A stretch of 48,214 bases of DNA from Xenorhabdus griffiniae (GCF_015163655.1 NZ_JADEUF010000015.1:1-48214); one strand, 5' to 3'; shown: positions 9,245 to 18,224, counted from the first letter of the stretch. Program-made: numbers and translations. The notes: generated by a model not told the origin, from the sequence alone.

Positions 9245-10012
9245 CACAACCCAGCGGGAAAATAAATCTATTACCACGGTCAGATAGCACCATCCCTCTG
9301 TTGTACGAATATACGTGATGTCTCCGCACCAAGAGGTATTTGGGCATAGTGGGGCAAACTGTTGCCGCAAGAGATTCGGCGAAGCGGGATGGCCTTCACC
9401 GGCCGGACGATAACGGTGAGCCCCCGGTTGACAACTTTTGAGACCACATTCCTGCATCAATCGTCTGGCCTTCCAGCGTCCAACCGGCCTGCCCTCATGG
9501 GGCAATAAATGACTCAATGTGCGACTGCCTATCGCTCCACAGCTTTGGTTATACCGTTCACGCACCCGAATGCGTAACTGCAAACGTTCCGTGTCGATGG
9601 AACGTTGTCGCCAGTCATAATAGGCACTGCGTGACACCTCAGGCCCCTGGCATAATGCCGTGATCGGCCATCGGGAACTCAGCCGTGTGATCAACGCATA
9701 GCACCACTGCGCATCCCGTTCATCAGCACGGTCGCCTGTTTGAGAATTTCTTTTTCCATTTCCAGGCGTTTCACCTGTTTTTCTAATGCCTGTATCTGGC
9801 GTTGTTCGAGCGTCAGTGCCTTGCTCACAGGCGTAACTCCCTGCATTTCGGCCTGGTATCTGGTATTGGCGAACCCATTTTCCCAGGGGGCTGGCATCAA
9901 TCTTCAGTGAACTGGCGACCTTAACAACCCGCTGCTGATGGAGAACAACCTGTTGAACCGCTTTCAGCTTAAATTCAGCGGAATAGTGGCGTTTGGTGGG
10001 TTTCAATTTCAT
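9245..10012 (-). pseudogene. Truncated IS3-family transposase (orfA/orfB) remnant
   Basis: OrfA begins at 10012 with KRHYSAEFKLKAVQQVV, a typical IS3-family HTH start, and continues in another frame as a coiled-coil region (LEKQVKRLEMEKEILKQA). OrfB follows with SRSAYYDW, CGLKS and the integrase core start WCGDITYI (first catalytic Asp), then VVIDLFSRWVV. The similarity stops at about 9245: the second Asp and the Glu of the DDE triad are missing and DNA of the third operon gene follows. A 7-base tandem duplication at 9853-9866 also breaks orfA. The element is dead. The open frame that runs on to 8987 is a chance fusion with the neighbouring remnant. Confidence 0.8.
9853..9866. repeat. 7-bp tandem duplication breaking IS3 orfA
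   Basis: CTGGTAT occurs twice in tandem on the plus strand. With one copy removed, the minus-strand frame reads WVRQYQAEMQG and continues into the orfA coiled coil. With both copies the frame leaves orfA after WVRQYQ. Confidence 0.85.
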
Positions 10013-10304
10013 CGTTACACCTCATTGTCATGTTAATAATATTAGCAGGCTTTTGACGTGTCCGAAATCCTTATACCATATATGGACGCCCCAGTTGTGC
10101 AAGCACTAAGTTATACGGTTTGCGACCCTATATCCGGCGTCATAATGGAAAAATTATCCGCGCCATGATGTCATCCGCACCCTGCTTCCTTCTCACTACA
10201 TCGGTATATCACTACCTTGTATAAGAACAGGCTATTACAGGGACGGTAGCCGTTTTCTCATCAGTGTTTGCAAACGCGATAATGCGTCTATTTTTGTTGC
10301 TCAA
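10013..10304. other. Non-coding flank between IS3 and IS110 remnants
   Basis: No supported gene lies here. The first part should contain the 5' terminal inverted repeat of the IS3 element (near TGACGTGTCCGAAATCC, about 10053-10070), which cannot be confirmed because the other end is lost. The stretch from about 10080 to 10304 lies downstream of the IS110 transposase gene. It is probably the right non-coding end of that element, where some members of the family encode a bridge RNA. Confidence 0.35.
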
Positions 10305-10827
10305 TTAATTAATAGTAAAAGATTTTTGCATATTAAAATCCACTTCATCCCGCAGAACACGCCAGATAATCCGGGCCAGTTTGTTGGCTAAAGCGATCGT
10401 GGCTTTCATAAACCCGCATCGGGCAATCAGTTTTCTCAACCATTCTCCCAGACAATCATCACGATTTTGGACACAGCGCATCACGGCACGAGCACCGTGG
10501 ATAATTAACGTTCGGAGATGACGGGTTCCATTTTTGCTCAGGGAAGACAGCCGGTTTTTTCCACCTGAACTGTGTTGTCGGGGAACCAGGCCACACCAGG
10601 CAGAAAGTTGCCGGCCATTGGCAAATTGGGGCGCACTGACTTCACTCACGAAGGCGGCTGCAATAAGAGGACCGACGCCGGGGATCGTGAGCAGAGGGTG
10701 ATAACCACTTTGCTGACGAGAAAGTGCCGCTATTTCATATGCGAATGTTCAGATTCCGTAGGTCTTCCCCCAAAGTATGAAGCAAACGTCGTAGTACAGA
10801 GGACAGCTCATGGCCCTCCTCTTCTAG

Positions 10828-11669
10828 ATAATGTCGTCATAAGATATTTAACCAAAGAACAAGACAGCGGATCTGAACAGCAGCAAGAAATGAGGCACTA
10901 TTTTTGGCATAACGGGTCGCTATACCCCGCCAGCGTTTAAGATGAAGAAACGCATTTTCAACTAAATGCCTGAGTCGATAGAGGTCCCGATCATATTCTC
11001 GTTTTACTTTGCGATTTTTTCGGTCGGGAATTTGCGCTGCCATGCCTTGTTTTTTTGCTTGTTCAACCACGGTATTACTGTCATAACCCCGATCCGCTAA
11101 TAAATGTTCTGCATCTATTCCGTCAATCAAGGCCGCAGCTTGTGAGCAATCCGCTGTGGGACCGCTTGTAATAAGCGCTCTGATCGGCATACCATGCGCA
11201 TCCACGGCCAGATGTATCTTTGTATTGAGCCCCCTTTTGTGCGCCCCATATCCTGATTGCCTCCAGCCGCCCCTGCGGCATGGGGATGAACCTTAATATG
11301 GCTGGCATCAATCATCAGCCATTCGAAATCGGGTTCAAAGATGAGTTCTTCAAGCAGTCCTTCCCATACGCCTTTGTCCCGCCACCGACAAAAACGGCGA
11401 TGCGTATTTTTCCAGTCGCCATAATCGGGCGGTAAATCTCGCTAGGGTGCGCCTGTCCGTAAAATCCAGAACACGGCATTAATAAATAATCGATTATCAT
11501 AAGCAACACGCCCCCAGGCCCCCTTACGCCCCGGTAGGTGAGGTTCAAGCAAACTCCAAATATGATCGGAAATATCGTGACGGCGGTGTACGGGTGTGCT
11601 CATGGTTAAGTCATCCATTCATGTAATATAGAGTTATTATTACATGAATTTATTTATGACGACACTATA
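10828..11669 (-). mobile_element. IS5-like insertion sequence nested in IS110
   Basis: An 842-base element whose ends share ATAATGTCGTCATAA (left) and, inverted, TATAGTGTCGTCATAA (right). The flanks carry CTA on both sides (minus-strand reading), which fits a 3-base target duplication. Removing the element and one CTA restores the host transposase frame. Size, ends and transposase type fit the IS5 family, probably its IS427-like group. The inner transposase gene is described separately. Confidence 0.75.
10837..11603 (-). pseudogene. IS5-like DDE transposase with an amber codon and a frame change
   Basis: The gene starts at 11603 (STPVHRRHDISDHIWSLLEP). The expected Trp of GAPWRDLPP is a TAG codon, near 11450, so translation ends early. 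Downstream the frame recovers (DASHIKVHPHAAGAAGGNQD). At an A4G5 run near 11230 a -1 slip gives GGLNTKIHLAVDAHG and then the C-terminal catalytic region (LLADRGYDS, HLVENAFLHLKRWRGIATRY). The slip site may be the programmed frameshift used by some IS5-group elements; the amber codon is a true lesion. Confidence 0.75.
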
Positions 11670-12147
11670 TAGAATCTCAGGCAGGTACTGTTGCAGTTTC
11701 TGAATACCAGCAGGAACGATCACCCCCTCCTCAGCGAGGAAAGCCCGAATCTGGTTGGCGAGTGCGGTACGTTGTTCCACCATGAGTGTCGGGCACTGCG
11801 CAGTGCCTTGATATCTTGCTGTTCCACCGTCTTGACCGGAACAAAATGGATACCGGGTCGGCACAAGTCTGATGATAAATCCCATCGCCTGAAGGGTTCT
11901 GCCCCAATAGTGAGAAGTTGCACAGGCCTCCATAGCAATGAGGGTTCCTGACGAAAAAGTGCGCACAGTATCAAGCAATTTTTGCCGTGAAATTTTTCGG
12001 TTCGAGGCGACAGAACCGTCCTCCATCCAGACACAGACTTGAAAAACGTTTTTGGCGAGGTCAATGCCAATGACTTTAATCGTATTCATGAGATGTTCTC
12101 CCGAAATTCAGTGCATCGGAAAAAAAGATGGCACTATTTGCTGCTGA

Positions 12148-12291
12148 AAAAGGGGACGTCCATCACATCACTACAAGTTGTATTTATCCTGGCCGGATGT
12201 AGTGTATCTGGCGGTAATATTGTTGCCGGCAGCATTACTTTTGGGGATGGTGGTCGTGATCACCACCTCGATGTTTAAAAAGTATCTATGA
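12148..12291 (+). pseudogene. C-terminal remnant of a membrane protein
   Basis: The frame after a TGA at 12145 reads LYLSWPDVVYLAVILLP, then LLLGMVVVITTSMFKKYL, and stops at 12289-12291. One hydrophobic segment followed by a basic end looks like the last membrane helix of a transporter. There is no start codon or ribosome-binding site, and the IS110 remnant lies directly upstream. It is therefore probably the tail of a gene cut by that element. No family is assigned. Confidence 0.3.
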
Positions 12292-12346
12292 GAGTCGGCG
12301 CTGGACGATGGCAGACAAGCCGCATCGCGGCGCGTCAGTCTGGTCA

Positions 12347-12964
12347 TTAAAGACTTCTTTCAACCATCGCAATAATGACTGAAAAAAGTTCGGTTTCTGC
12401 CTCAGTTGCAGTAATATCTCCGTTAGCGGCTGCATAAGATAAAGCTTCAGCCGCTCCCAGCATTGCCCAGAGACGTGCTGCGGTAATTTTTCCGCCTTTG
12501 GTGTATGGCATCAGTGTTATTCTGCATTTTTCTACGAAAAGCCGTGCATATTCGCGTTTGATCTTTTCGAGTTCAGGTGAGCCGGCTAAGGCGGCAATAA
12601 CACTGGGTATTTCACGCCCCTGAACAAGCACACAATTGATGTAAGTGGATGCAATAACCGCGGCTTTTTTTTCCAAAGTGGGTTCACTTTGTTGAATAGC
12701 AATGTCCATGATCTCAGTTTGGTTGCTATCAAATGCAATGTACAGTGCTGCCAATAGACCAGAACGTGTACCAAAATGGTCATAAACAACCGGTTTTGTC
12801 ACACTCGCTTTTTTAGCCAGCCTGCCCAGAGTTAGCGCCTCTGTTCCTTCGTCCCTAATGATCTGCCAGGCAATGGCGATTAGCTGCTGATAGCGTTCTT
12901 CTCTTGTGAGGCGAACACGTGTTTGCGAATTAGCCAGTTTTGGATAGGCTTTGTTGCTTGACAT
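12347..12964 (-). CDS. TetR-family transcriptional regulator
   Basis: About 206 residues from the ATG at 12964, which I prefer over an upstream in-frame ATG because that would read through the operator region. The N-terminal domain has the TetR signature: REERYQQLIAIAWQIIRDEG, LTLGRLAKKASVTKPVVYDH, and FGTRSGLLAALY. The C-terminal part is an all-helical ligand domain. The gene is divergent from a flavodoxin-fold quinone reductase, and an 11-base perfect inverted repeat lies between the two starts. Known TetR pairs of this layout repress the neighbouring enzyme gene and themselves until a small molecule binds. The inducer is unknown. Confidence 0.9.
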   Translation of the reverse strand: MSSNKAYPKLANSQTRVRLTREERYQQLIAIAWQIIRDEGTEALTLGRLAKKASVTKPVVYDHFGTRSGLLAALYIAFDSNQTEIMDIAIQQSEPTLEKKAAVIASTYINCVLVQGREIPSVIAALAGSPELEKIKREYARLFVEKCRITLMPYTKGGKITAARLWAMLGAAEALSYAAANGDITATEAETELFSVIIAMVERSL

Positions 12965-12967
12965 ATT

Positions 12968-13014
12968 TATATACCAAAGGTAACTTACTGATGGTAACCT
13001 ACTTTTGGTATATA
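12968..13014. promoter_or_regulatory. Probable TetR operator in the divergent promoter region
   Basis: TATATACCAAA at 12968-12978 and TTTGGTATATA at 13004-13014 form a perfect 11-base inverted repeat. Inside it, AGGTAAC and GTAACCT form a second, imperfect pair. The site lies directly upstream of the TetR start and about 40 bases before the quinone reductase start, so binding could block both promoters. Confidence 0.6.
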
Positions 13015-13056
13015 GATTACGCTTGTCTTTTCTCATAATCAAGAAGGAGGCATTTG

Positions 13057-13665
13057 GTGCACGCACTTATCGTTATCTCACACCCTATCTCTGACTCTCT
13101 CAGTGGTCATGTGGCTCAATATATTGCCGATGGAATCACGCAGTCAAACTCCGAAAATAGTGCCGAGATTGCCGATCTTGCAAAAGAAGGATTTGATCCA
13201 AGCTTTACTGAATCGGATATTGCGGCTTTTTACAGAGAAAGTTTACCTCCAGCTGATGTCATTGCTGAGCAGTCACGAATTGCGCTGGCTGATGCGCTTG
13301 TCTTGGTCTATCCCGTCTATTGGTGGACAATGCCTGCTTTACTTAAGGGGTGGATCGATCGTGTGTTTTGTCATGGTTGGGCTTATAACGAACATCCTGA
13401 TGGAAGACTCGAAAAAAAACTCCAGCATCTTCCGGTACATTTGGTTGCTATTGGAGCGGCTGGTAGAGAGACTTATTTAAAACATGGTTTTTGGGAAGCT
13501 ATGAGAACACAGGTTGATCATGGCATTTTTGATTATTGTGGTGCCCCTGTCATCACTTCAGAATTACTGCTTCATCCTGAATTAAAAGAGACAAATGCGT
13601 ATCAAGAAGCTGCATACAGAATTGGTCGTCGTATTTTCATCATGGCTGACGCTCCAGAAGCATAA
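13057..13665 (+). CDS. NAD(P)H quinone oxidoreductase, flavodoxin-2 fold
   Basis: A 202-residue protein of the Flavodoxin_2 family (relatives include MdaB and KefF), which reduces quinones with two electrons using NAD(P)H and bound flavin. Visible marks are the N-terminal strand ALIVISHPISDSLS (phosphate-binding loop for the flavin), DALVLVYPVYWWTMPALLKG, the WIDRVFCHGWAY segment and the later HLVAIGAAGR loop. AAGGAGG at 13044-13050 best fits the GTG at 13057; a TTG at 13054 is the alternative. It is divergent from a TetR gene that probably controls it. A role in quinone or electrophile stress is inferred. Confidence 0.88.
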   Translation: MHALIVISHPISDSLSGHVAQYIADGITQSNSENSAEIADLAKEGFDPSFTESDIAAFYRESLPPADVIAEQSRIALADALVLVYPVYWWTMPALLKGWIDRVFCHGWAYNEHPDGRLEKKLQHLPVHLVAIGAAGRETYLKHGFWEAMRTQVDHGIFDYCGAPVITSELLLHPELKETNAYQEAAYRIGRRIFIMADAPEA

Positions 13666-13689
13666 TGTCCGGTTAACTCAGAATCAAAG

Positions 13690-13826
13690 CCAACTTTCTG
13701 CCATGCGAGTGTTGATGAACTGAGTCCTGCCTCATGAGAAACCGCTGCTAAGGTTGTCCCGCGTTTGCGCAATGCGGCGATGATATCGGCCTGATGCCAG
13801 TCGTTTTGAACATTGTTATTATTCAT
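13690..13826 (-). pseudogene. Truncated Ner-like DNA-binding protein gene
   Basis: From the ATG at 13826 the frame reads DWHQADIIAALRKRGTTLAA, then VSHEAGLSSSTLAW, which closely parallels the intact Ner-like protein at 25608-25820 (DWHSADIIAELKKRGTTLSE, VSRTAGLASSTLAN). After residue 42 the similarity ends, and the frame continues as antisense of the quinone reductase end. The second half of the domain is lost, so a recombination junction lies near 13690. It is probably not functional, although a short protein could still be made. Confidence 0.65.
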
Positions 13827-13831
13827 TCCTG

Positions 13832-14134
13832 CTACCCCTTTCCATTAATTAATATTGATGGTGGCGATTCAGACAGGGTTAGCAGACCGGAGTACCCACC
13901 GGCGAGGCCGAAGCCTCCCCCACCTGAATCACCATTGAAAGGGTGATAGCAAGCGCACTGGCAGAAATATCCTACCAGTGTTTGGGTAATCGAATGGTAG
14001 GTGCCCCGAATTATGCCCTTCGCTGCATCTTGATTGCAACAGACGAAACTAGACGTAAAAATAAGAATGGATGTTGATTTTGCTGGATTTAGCAGGAATT
14101 GTTTGACTGGGCTGGACTTCACTGGAAGTTGAAG
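13832..14134. other. Non-coding stretch at the 3' side of tRNA-Phe
   Basis: I see no convincing gene here. A minus-strand frame with a Gly-rich end (PFNGDSGGGGFGLAGG) faintly recalls small phage-borne ORFs but has no motif I would rely on. The position directly at the 3' end of a tRNA gene is where islands and prophages integrate. Confidence 0.35.
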
Positions 14135-14210
14135 TGGTGCCCGGAGGCGGAATCGAACCACCGACACGGGGATTTTCAATCCCCTGCTCTACCGACTGAG
14201 CTATCCGGGC
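14135..14210 (-). tRNA. pheU: tRNA-Phe (GAA)
   Basis: Read on the minus strand, a 76-base cloverleaf begins GCCCGGATAGCTCAG, has the anticodon loop around GAA (GGGGATTGAAAATCCCC) and the T arm GGTTCGATTCC, and ends with an encoded CCA. Its position beside yjdC matches pheU of E. coli, so the symbol is by synteny. The 3' end faces the accessory region on the left. Confidence 0.97.
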
Positions 14211-14339
14211 TAACGGGGCGCATTAAACCGTATTCAGCCCAATCCGTCAAACACTTTCTGCAAAAAAACGATAAAAATTGATTGTTTGCCTTATTTTTAT
14301 ACCAATTCAGTGTGGTTATTCAGCTAATACCGTTTTTTA

Positions 14340-14912
14340 TTAACTTAACGCCCCATTTTTTCGGCATTTTGCGATGGTTAGAATATCTTGAGCCAGAATT
14401 TTCGCAGTGATCACATCTTCAAAGTCTCTTTTCACTAATAGCCTACTCAGACACCCCTCAAGGATAAGTTCCATCTGTTGAGCGACTTGCTTGCTGTCGT
14501 CAATATCAAGTTGTTGTAATAATTCTTCCGTGTAATGGAAAGAGTTCTGTTTTTGTAATTCTGCTAATTGGTGGATTGGATGGTTGGCGTCAGGAAATGC
14601 GCTGCAAGCAGCAATAAACAGGCAGCCTGGATAACGTTGTTCTTGTACTTTTTCTTTGAGAGCGTCGTAGCGTGCCAGTAATTTTTGCTCAGGGCTTAGG
14701 CCTTCATCCAATAGAGTTTGGCGCTGCCAGATTTCAATTTGCTGGCTGTGATGGCGCAGGCAGTCGTAGAGTAAGGCTTCACGATCAGGCCAAAAATGTT
14801 TTATATGGTTGATATCAATATCGATAGAGGCTAAAAGCGTCTCCAGTGTCGCTGACAGGCCATGTTGCTCTAATAAGTTCAAGACATGGCTAAGCACATA
14901 TTCACGTTGCAC
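14340..14912 (-). CDS. yjdC: TetR-family regulator YjdC
   Basis: A 190-residue TetR/AcrR-type protein. The N-terminal part (LSHVLNLLEQHGLSATLETL, then HIKHFWPDREALLYDCLRHH) carries a divergent HTH. The C-terminal part includes the PGCLFIAACSAFPD segment usual in this group. Its place next to dsbD and pheU is the same as yjdC of E. coli. The start codon lies 18 bases beyond the dsbD stop, so dsbD and yjdC probably share a transcript. Its target genes are not known to me. Confidence 0.88.
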   Translation of the reverse strand: MQREYVLSHVLNLLEQHGLSATLETLLASIDIDINHIKHFWPDREALLYDCLRHHSQQIEIWQRQTLLDEGLSPEQKLLARYDALKEKVQEQRYPGCLFIAACSAFPDANHPIHQLAELQKQNSFHYTEELLQQLDIDDSKQVAQQMELILEGCLSRLLVKRDFEDVITAKILAQDILTIAKCRKNGALS

Positions 14913-14930
14913 GGTGGCTCTCCTTCCAGA

Positions 14931-16706
14931 TTATTTTTGTTGTCGATGTTGTAATTGCTGTACATGCTGGTTAAAACGCTGAGCATCCATGAATCCATTG
15001 ATTCGCTCATCGGTTAGCTCTGTTCCTTTATCGAAAAATAAGATAGTGGGGAGTCCCAGCACTTGCAGTTTTTGCAACAGTTCTTTTTGTTTTGGGGTGT
15101 TATCCGTGACATCTGCCTGTAACAAGAGGAATTGACTTAATTGTGCCTGCACTTTTGGATCACTGAAAGTATATTTTTCAAACTCCTTGCAGGCGACACA
15201 CCAGTCAGCATAGAGATCCAACATAATCGGTCGAGAATGATTTTCCGCCAGAATTTGACTTAACTCTTGCCAGTCAGAGACTTGTTGAAACTGTAAAGTA
15301 ACTTTTTGTTGTTCTGCCGCAGGACTTCCCCATACCCAATCTTGTAAAGGACGTGAAGCAATGAGTGCCAAAGCGAGTAAGATAACTTGTAAGGTCCGTA
15401 CCCAGCCGTTTTTGCTGTTTAAGGTTAATGCGAATGCCCAACCAAGGAAAGAAACAGCCAATAGGCTCCATAATCTTATGCCCCATGTGTCACCCAGTAC
15501 ACGTTCCAGCAGGAAAACTGGCAAGGCCAATATGATAAATCCGAAGGCTTCTTTAACGTATTGCATCCACGGGCCGCTGCGTGGCAGGAGTTTGTGACCA
15601 AATAGTGTGACGGCGATAAGCGGTAAGCCCATTCCCAATGCGTAGAGGTACAACGTTAAGCCGCCGACTAATGTATTACCGCTTTGGGCGATATAAAGCA
15701 AAATGGCACTGAGTGGTGCTGTAGTGCAGGGAGACGCGATTAAACCGGCTAAGGCTCCCATCACAAATACGCCAATGTAAGAGCCGCTTTGTTGCTGGTT
15801 GCTCCAATCCACGAGGCGAGTTTGAAGAGAAGAAGGAAGTTGTAATGTATATAGCCCAAACATTGATAAGGCGAGCAAAATAAACAGCACTGACAGCCCT
15901 ACGAGAATGTAAGGATTTTGCAGGGCAGCCTGAAATTGCAAGCCAGCCGCCGCGACGATTAAGCCAAGTATTGTGTAAGTGAGCGCCATTCCCTGAACGT
16001 AACTCATGGCGAGCCAAAAAATCCGTTTCAGGCTTTCAGGACGTTGTTGGCCCAAAATAATGCTGGAAATCAGCGGATACATGGGCAGTATGCAGGGAGT
16101 AAAAGCAATACCAATGCCAATTAATAACGCCCAGAGTGGCGAAAATGGCACATCGTGGGACTCGGATGGTATATCTCTCTGTTGCGGAGGTGTTTGTAAG
16201 GAGTCTTCTTTATTTGTTGTTATGTTGGTGGATGCCGCGGTTTTATTGCCTGATAGGGTAGAAGTAGTAACGGCTTGCAATGGTACGCTTAAGGTTTCAG
16301 GCGGATAACAATAACCTGCTTCTGCACATCCTTGATATGTAACCTGGAGAGAGCCGTTGTTGGTGGCAGACAGAATGGGAACATCAATCCGTGCTGATTG
16401 AAAATAGACTTCTGTCTTACCAAAAAACTCATCTTCATGATCGACGCCTTTGGCGTATGAAATTTCACCCAATGATACTTCTTGATTGGGAATGATATTG
16501 AATTGTTTTCGATAAAGGTAATAACCAGGTTTAATATCCCAGTTCAGCGTGAGTTTGTTTCCTTGTTGCTGAAAATCAAACATGAATGCCTGATCAGCAG
16601 GAAGGTAGAGGCTTTTCCCTGGTTGTTCAAACAGTGCGCTAGCGTTGTTAGGCGACAAAGCGATACTGCTGAACAGTAGAAGCAACATAATAATACGTTT
16701 CATCAT
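14931..16706 (-). CDS. dsbD: Thiol:disulfide interchange protein DsbD
   Basis: An inner-membrane reductase of 591 residues that carries electrons from cytoplasmic thioredoxin to periplasmic DsbC, DsbG and CcmG. In order it has a signal peptide (about 1-24, [12 protein letters not shown]), a periplasmic domain with the CAEAGYC cysteine pair, eight expected membrane segments with cysteines in [10 protein letters not shown] and [10 protein letters not shown], and a C-terminal thioredoxin-like domain with DWCVACKEF. All six conserved cysteines are present. It lies upstream of yjdC and downstream of dcuA, as in E. coli, except that cutA, which E. coli has between dcuA and dsbD, is missing. Confidence 0.97.
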   Translation of the reverse strand: MMKRIIMLLLLFSSIALSPNNASALFEQPGKSLYLPADQAFMFDFQQQGNKLTLNWDIKPGYYLYRKQFNIIPNQEVSLGEISYAKGVDHEDEFFGKTEVYFQSARIDVPILSATNNGSLQVTYQGCAEAGYCYPPETLSVPLQAVTTSTLSGNKTAASTNITTNKEDSLQTPPQQRDIPSESHDVPFSPLWALLIGIGIAFTPCILPMYPLISSIILGQQRPESLKRIFWLAMSYVQGMALTYTILGLIVAAAGLQFQAALQNPYILVGLSVLFILLALSMFGLYTLQLPSSLQTRLVDWSNQQQSGSYIGVFVMGALAGLIASPCTTAPLSAILLYIAQSGNTLVGGLTLYLYALGMGLPLIAVTLFGHKLLPRSGPWMQYVKEAFGFIILALPVFLLERVLGDTWGIRLWSLLAVSFLGWAFALTLNSKNGWVRTLQVILLALALIASRPLQDWVWGSPAAEQQKVTLQFQQVSDWQELSQILAENHSRPIMLDLYADWCVACKEFEKYTFSDPKVQAQLSQFLLLQADVTDNTPKQKELLQKLQVLGLPTILFFDKGTELTDERINGFMDAQRFNQHVQQLQHRQQK

Positions 16707-16795
16707 AAGATAGTCTTTAGCCTGCCTGTATCGTGGGTTTGATTCCTAATATTAAGACAATGCAGAGTTTTTTACAGGAAAAGATGTGTCAGGAA

Positions 16796-16825
16796 GATTT
16801 CAGGGGCTGGCACGCCCCTGAAATA
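16796..16825. terminator. Hairpin between dcuA and dsbD
   Basis: ATTTCAGGGGC and GCCCCTGAAAT form an 11-base perfect stem around TGGCAC, about 30 bases beyond the dcuA stop. The T-run is poor on the minus strand, so it may be a weak terminator or an mRNA-stabilising hairpin. Confidence 0.5.
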
Positions 16826-16853
16826 ATAATATCAAATAATCGAAATTGTGAAG

Positions 16854-18155
16854 CTACAGGATAATACCACCAAACAGAAAACCGAATGTGACCGCTAATA
16901 CAACGGCAAGAGTACCCGGAATAAAGAATGGATGGTTGAAAACAAAACGTCCTATACGGGTGGTTCCAGTATCATCCATCTGTACGGCTGCAACCAGTGT
17001 CGGATAAGTTGGCAGGATAAACAAACCAGACACTGCGGAGAAAGAAGCGATCGCCGTTAATGGCGTGACATTCAGAGCCAGAGCCATTGGCATTAATGCC
17101 TTGGCTGTTGCTGCTTGTGAATAGAGTAATGCTGAACAGAAGAAGAAGATGACTGCCAGTAACCAGGGTTGGGCATGAATCAAACTACCCGCGGTTTCTT
17201 TGATCCAGTCTATGTTCGCTTGAACAAATGTATCGCCTAACCATGCAACTCCTAAGATACAGATACATGCGCTCATACCTGCTTTGAAAGTGCTTGAGTT
17301 CAGGATGGCATCAGTATCGACGGAACAAATAATGGTGGTGAGCGTAGCGATACTGAGCATGATGATCAAAATCGCATTGGTGGTGTTCATTAGCGGTTTT
17401 TCAACCAGGCCGACACTTGGGCTATTAATAATCGCATAAATGACAACACCGACAACACCGAGCAGGAACAACAGAACAGAGCATTTTGCTTTGGGTTTGA
17501 TTTGAATCTGGCTGGCGCCACGCATTTCTATCAAGCCATCTTCAAGACGTTTTTGGTAAACAGGATCATTCGACAATTTGGCATCAAACAGCCATGAAAT
17601 AATGAATGACATAAGGATGATGGCACAAAATGTTGAAGGCAGTAATACCATTAACAGGTGGATATAGCTGATGCCTTGACCTTCCATAATCGATGCCATG
17701 TAAACAACCGCCGCAGAAATAGGTGAAGCAGTGATCCCGATTTGAGCAGCGACAACGGCAGTAGAGAGTGGACGGCATGGTTTTATGCCTTGCTCTTTGG
17801 CAACTTCTGTAATAACAGGTAATGTTGCCAGTGAGATGTTCCCCGTACCTGCAAATAGCGTCAGAAAATAAGTGACAATAGGTGCAAGAACTGTGATGTA
17901 TTTGGGATTCTTGCGCAGTAATTTTTCAGTTTGCTGAACGAGATAATCTAGTCCTCCCGCCACTTGCATGGCTGATATCGCAGCAATGACGGCCATGATA
18001 ATTGAAATAACGTCAAATGGAATACTGCCTGGTTTAACACCGATGGCGGCAAGGACGAGAACACCAATCCCACCAGCAAAACCAATACCTATTCCCCCTA
18101 ATCGTGCCCCCAAAAAAATGGCCAGCAGAACAATGACCAATTCTACGGCTAACAT
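16854..18155 (-). CDS. dcuA: Anaerobic C4-dicarboxylate transporter DcuA
   Basis: A 433-residue polytopic membrane protein of the Dcu family. It exchanges fumarate, malate or aspartate for succinate and so feeds fumarate respiration. The start MLAVELVIVLLAIFLGARLG, the TLFAGTGNISLATLPVI segment and the end GTLAVVLAVTFGFLFGG are typical. It sits behind aspA on the same strand, as in E. coli: AspA makes fumarate from aspartate, and DcuA carries the acids. An aspA terminator hairpin lies between them, so part of dcuA expression may need its own promoter in 18156-18224. Confidence 0.97.
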   Translation of the reverse strand: MLAVELVIVLLAIFLGARLGGIGIGFAGGIGVLVLAAIGVKPGSIPFDVISIIMAVIAAISAMQVAGGLDYLVQQTEKLLRKNPKYITVLAPIVTYFLTLFAGTGNISLATLPVITEVAKEQGIKPCRPLSTAVVAAQIGITASPISAAVVYMASIMEGQGISYIHLLMVLLPSTFCAIILMSFIISWLFDAKLSNDPVYQKRLEDGLIEMRGASQIQIKPKAKCSVLLFLLGVVGVVIYAIINSPSVGLVEKPLMNTTNAILIIMLSIATLTTIICSVDTDAILNSSTFKAGMSACICILGVAWLGDTFVQANIDWIKETAGSLIHAQPWLLAVIFFFCSALLYSQAATAKALMPMALALNVTPLTAIASFSAVSGLFILPTYPTLVAAVQMDDTGTTRIGRFVFNHPFFIPGTLAVVLAVTFGFLFGGIIL

Positions 18156-18224
18156 GTTAAATACTCCTTCATTTATTTAGTATTATGAAAATCTATGGTT
18201 AATAATTTGTGTTTGCAGAAAATT

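Larger units (their letters stand above)
10305..12089 (-). pseudogene. IS110-family transposase, interrupted and decayed
   Basis: The N-terminal piece starts at 12089 with IGIDLAKNVFQVCVW, the DEDD (RuvC-like) start of IS110 transposases, and runs to LPEIL near 11673. The C-terminal piece includes LLTIPGVGPLIAAAF, the GRQLSAWCGLVPRQHSSGGK signature and NGTRHLRTLIIHGARAV, ending at 10305. Between them sits an IS5-like element (10828-11669). Joining the flanks at the duplicated CTA restores one frame (LPEIL then EEEGHELSSVL). Further damage is visible: an internal deletion with frame changes near 11780-11870, and a lost base near 10740 that turns NLNIR-YEIAALS out of frame. The element cannot be active by itself. 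Confidence 0.8.

Noticed and set aside
12039..12278. 79-codon plus-strand frame with a lipobox-like segment (ILAGCS)
   Set aside because: Its first half is antisense to the IS110 transposase start. Another frame of the second half reads more like a membrane-protein end.
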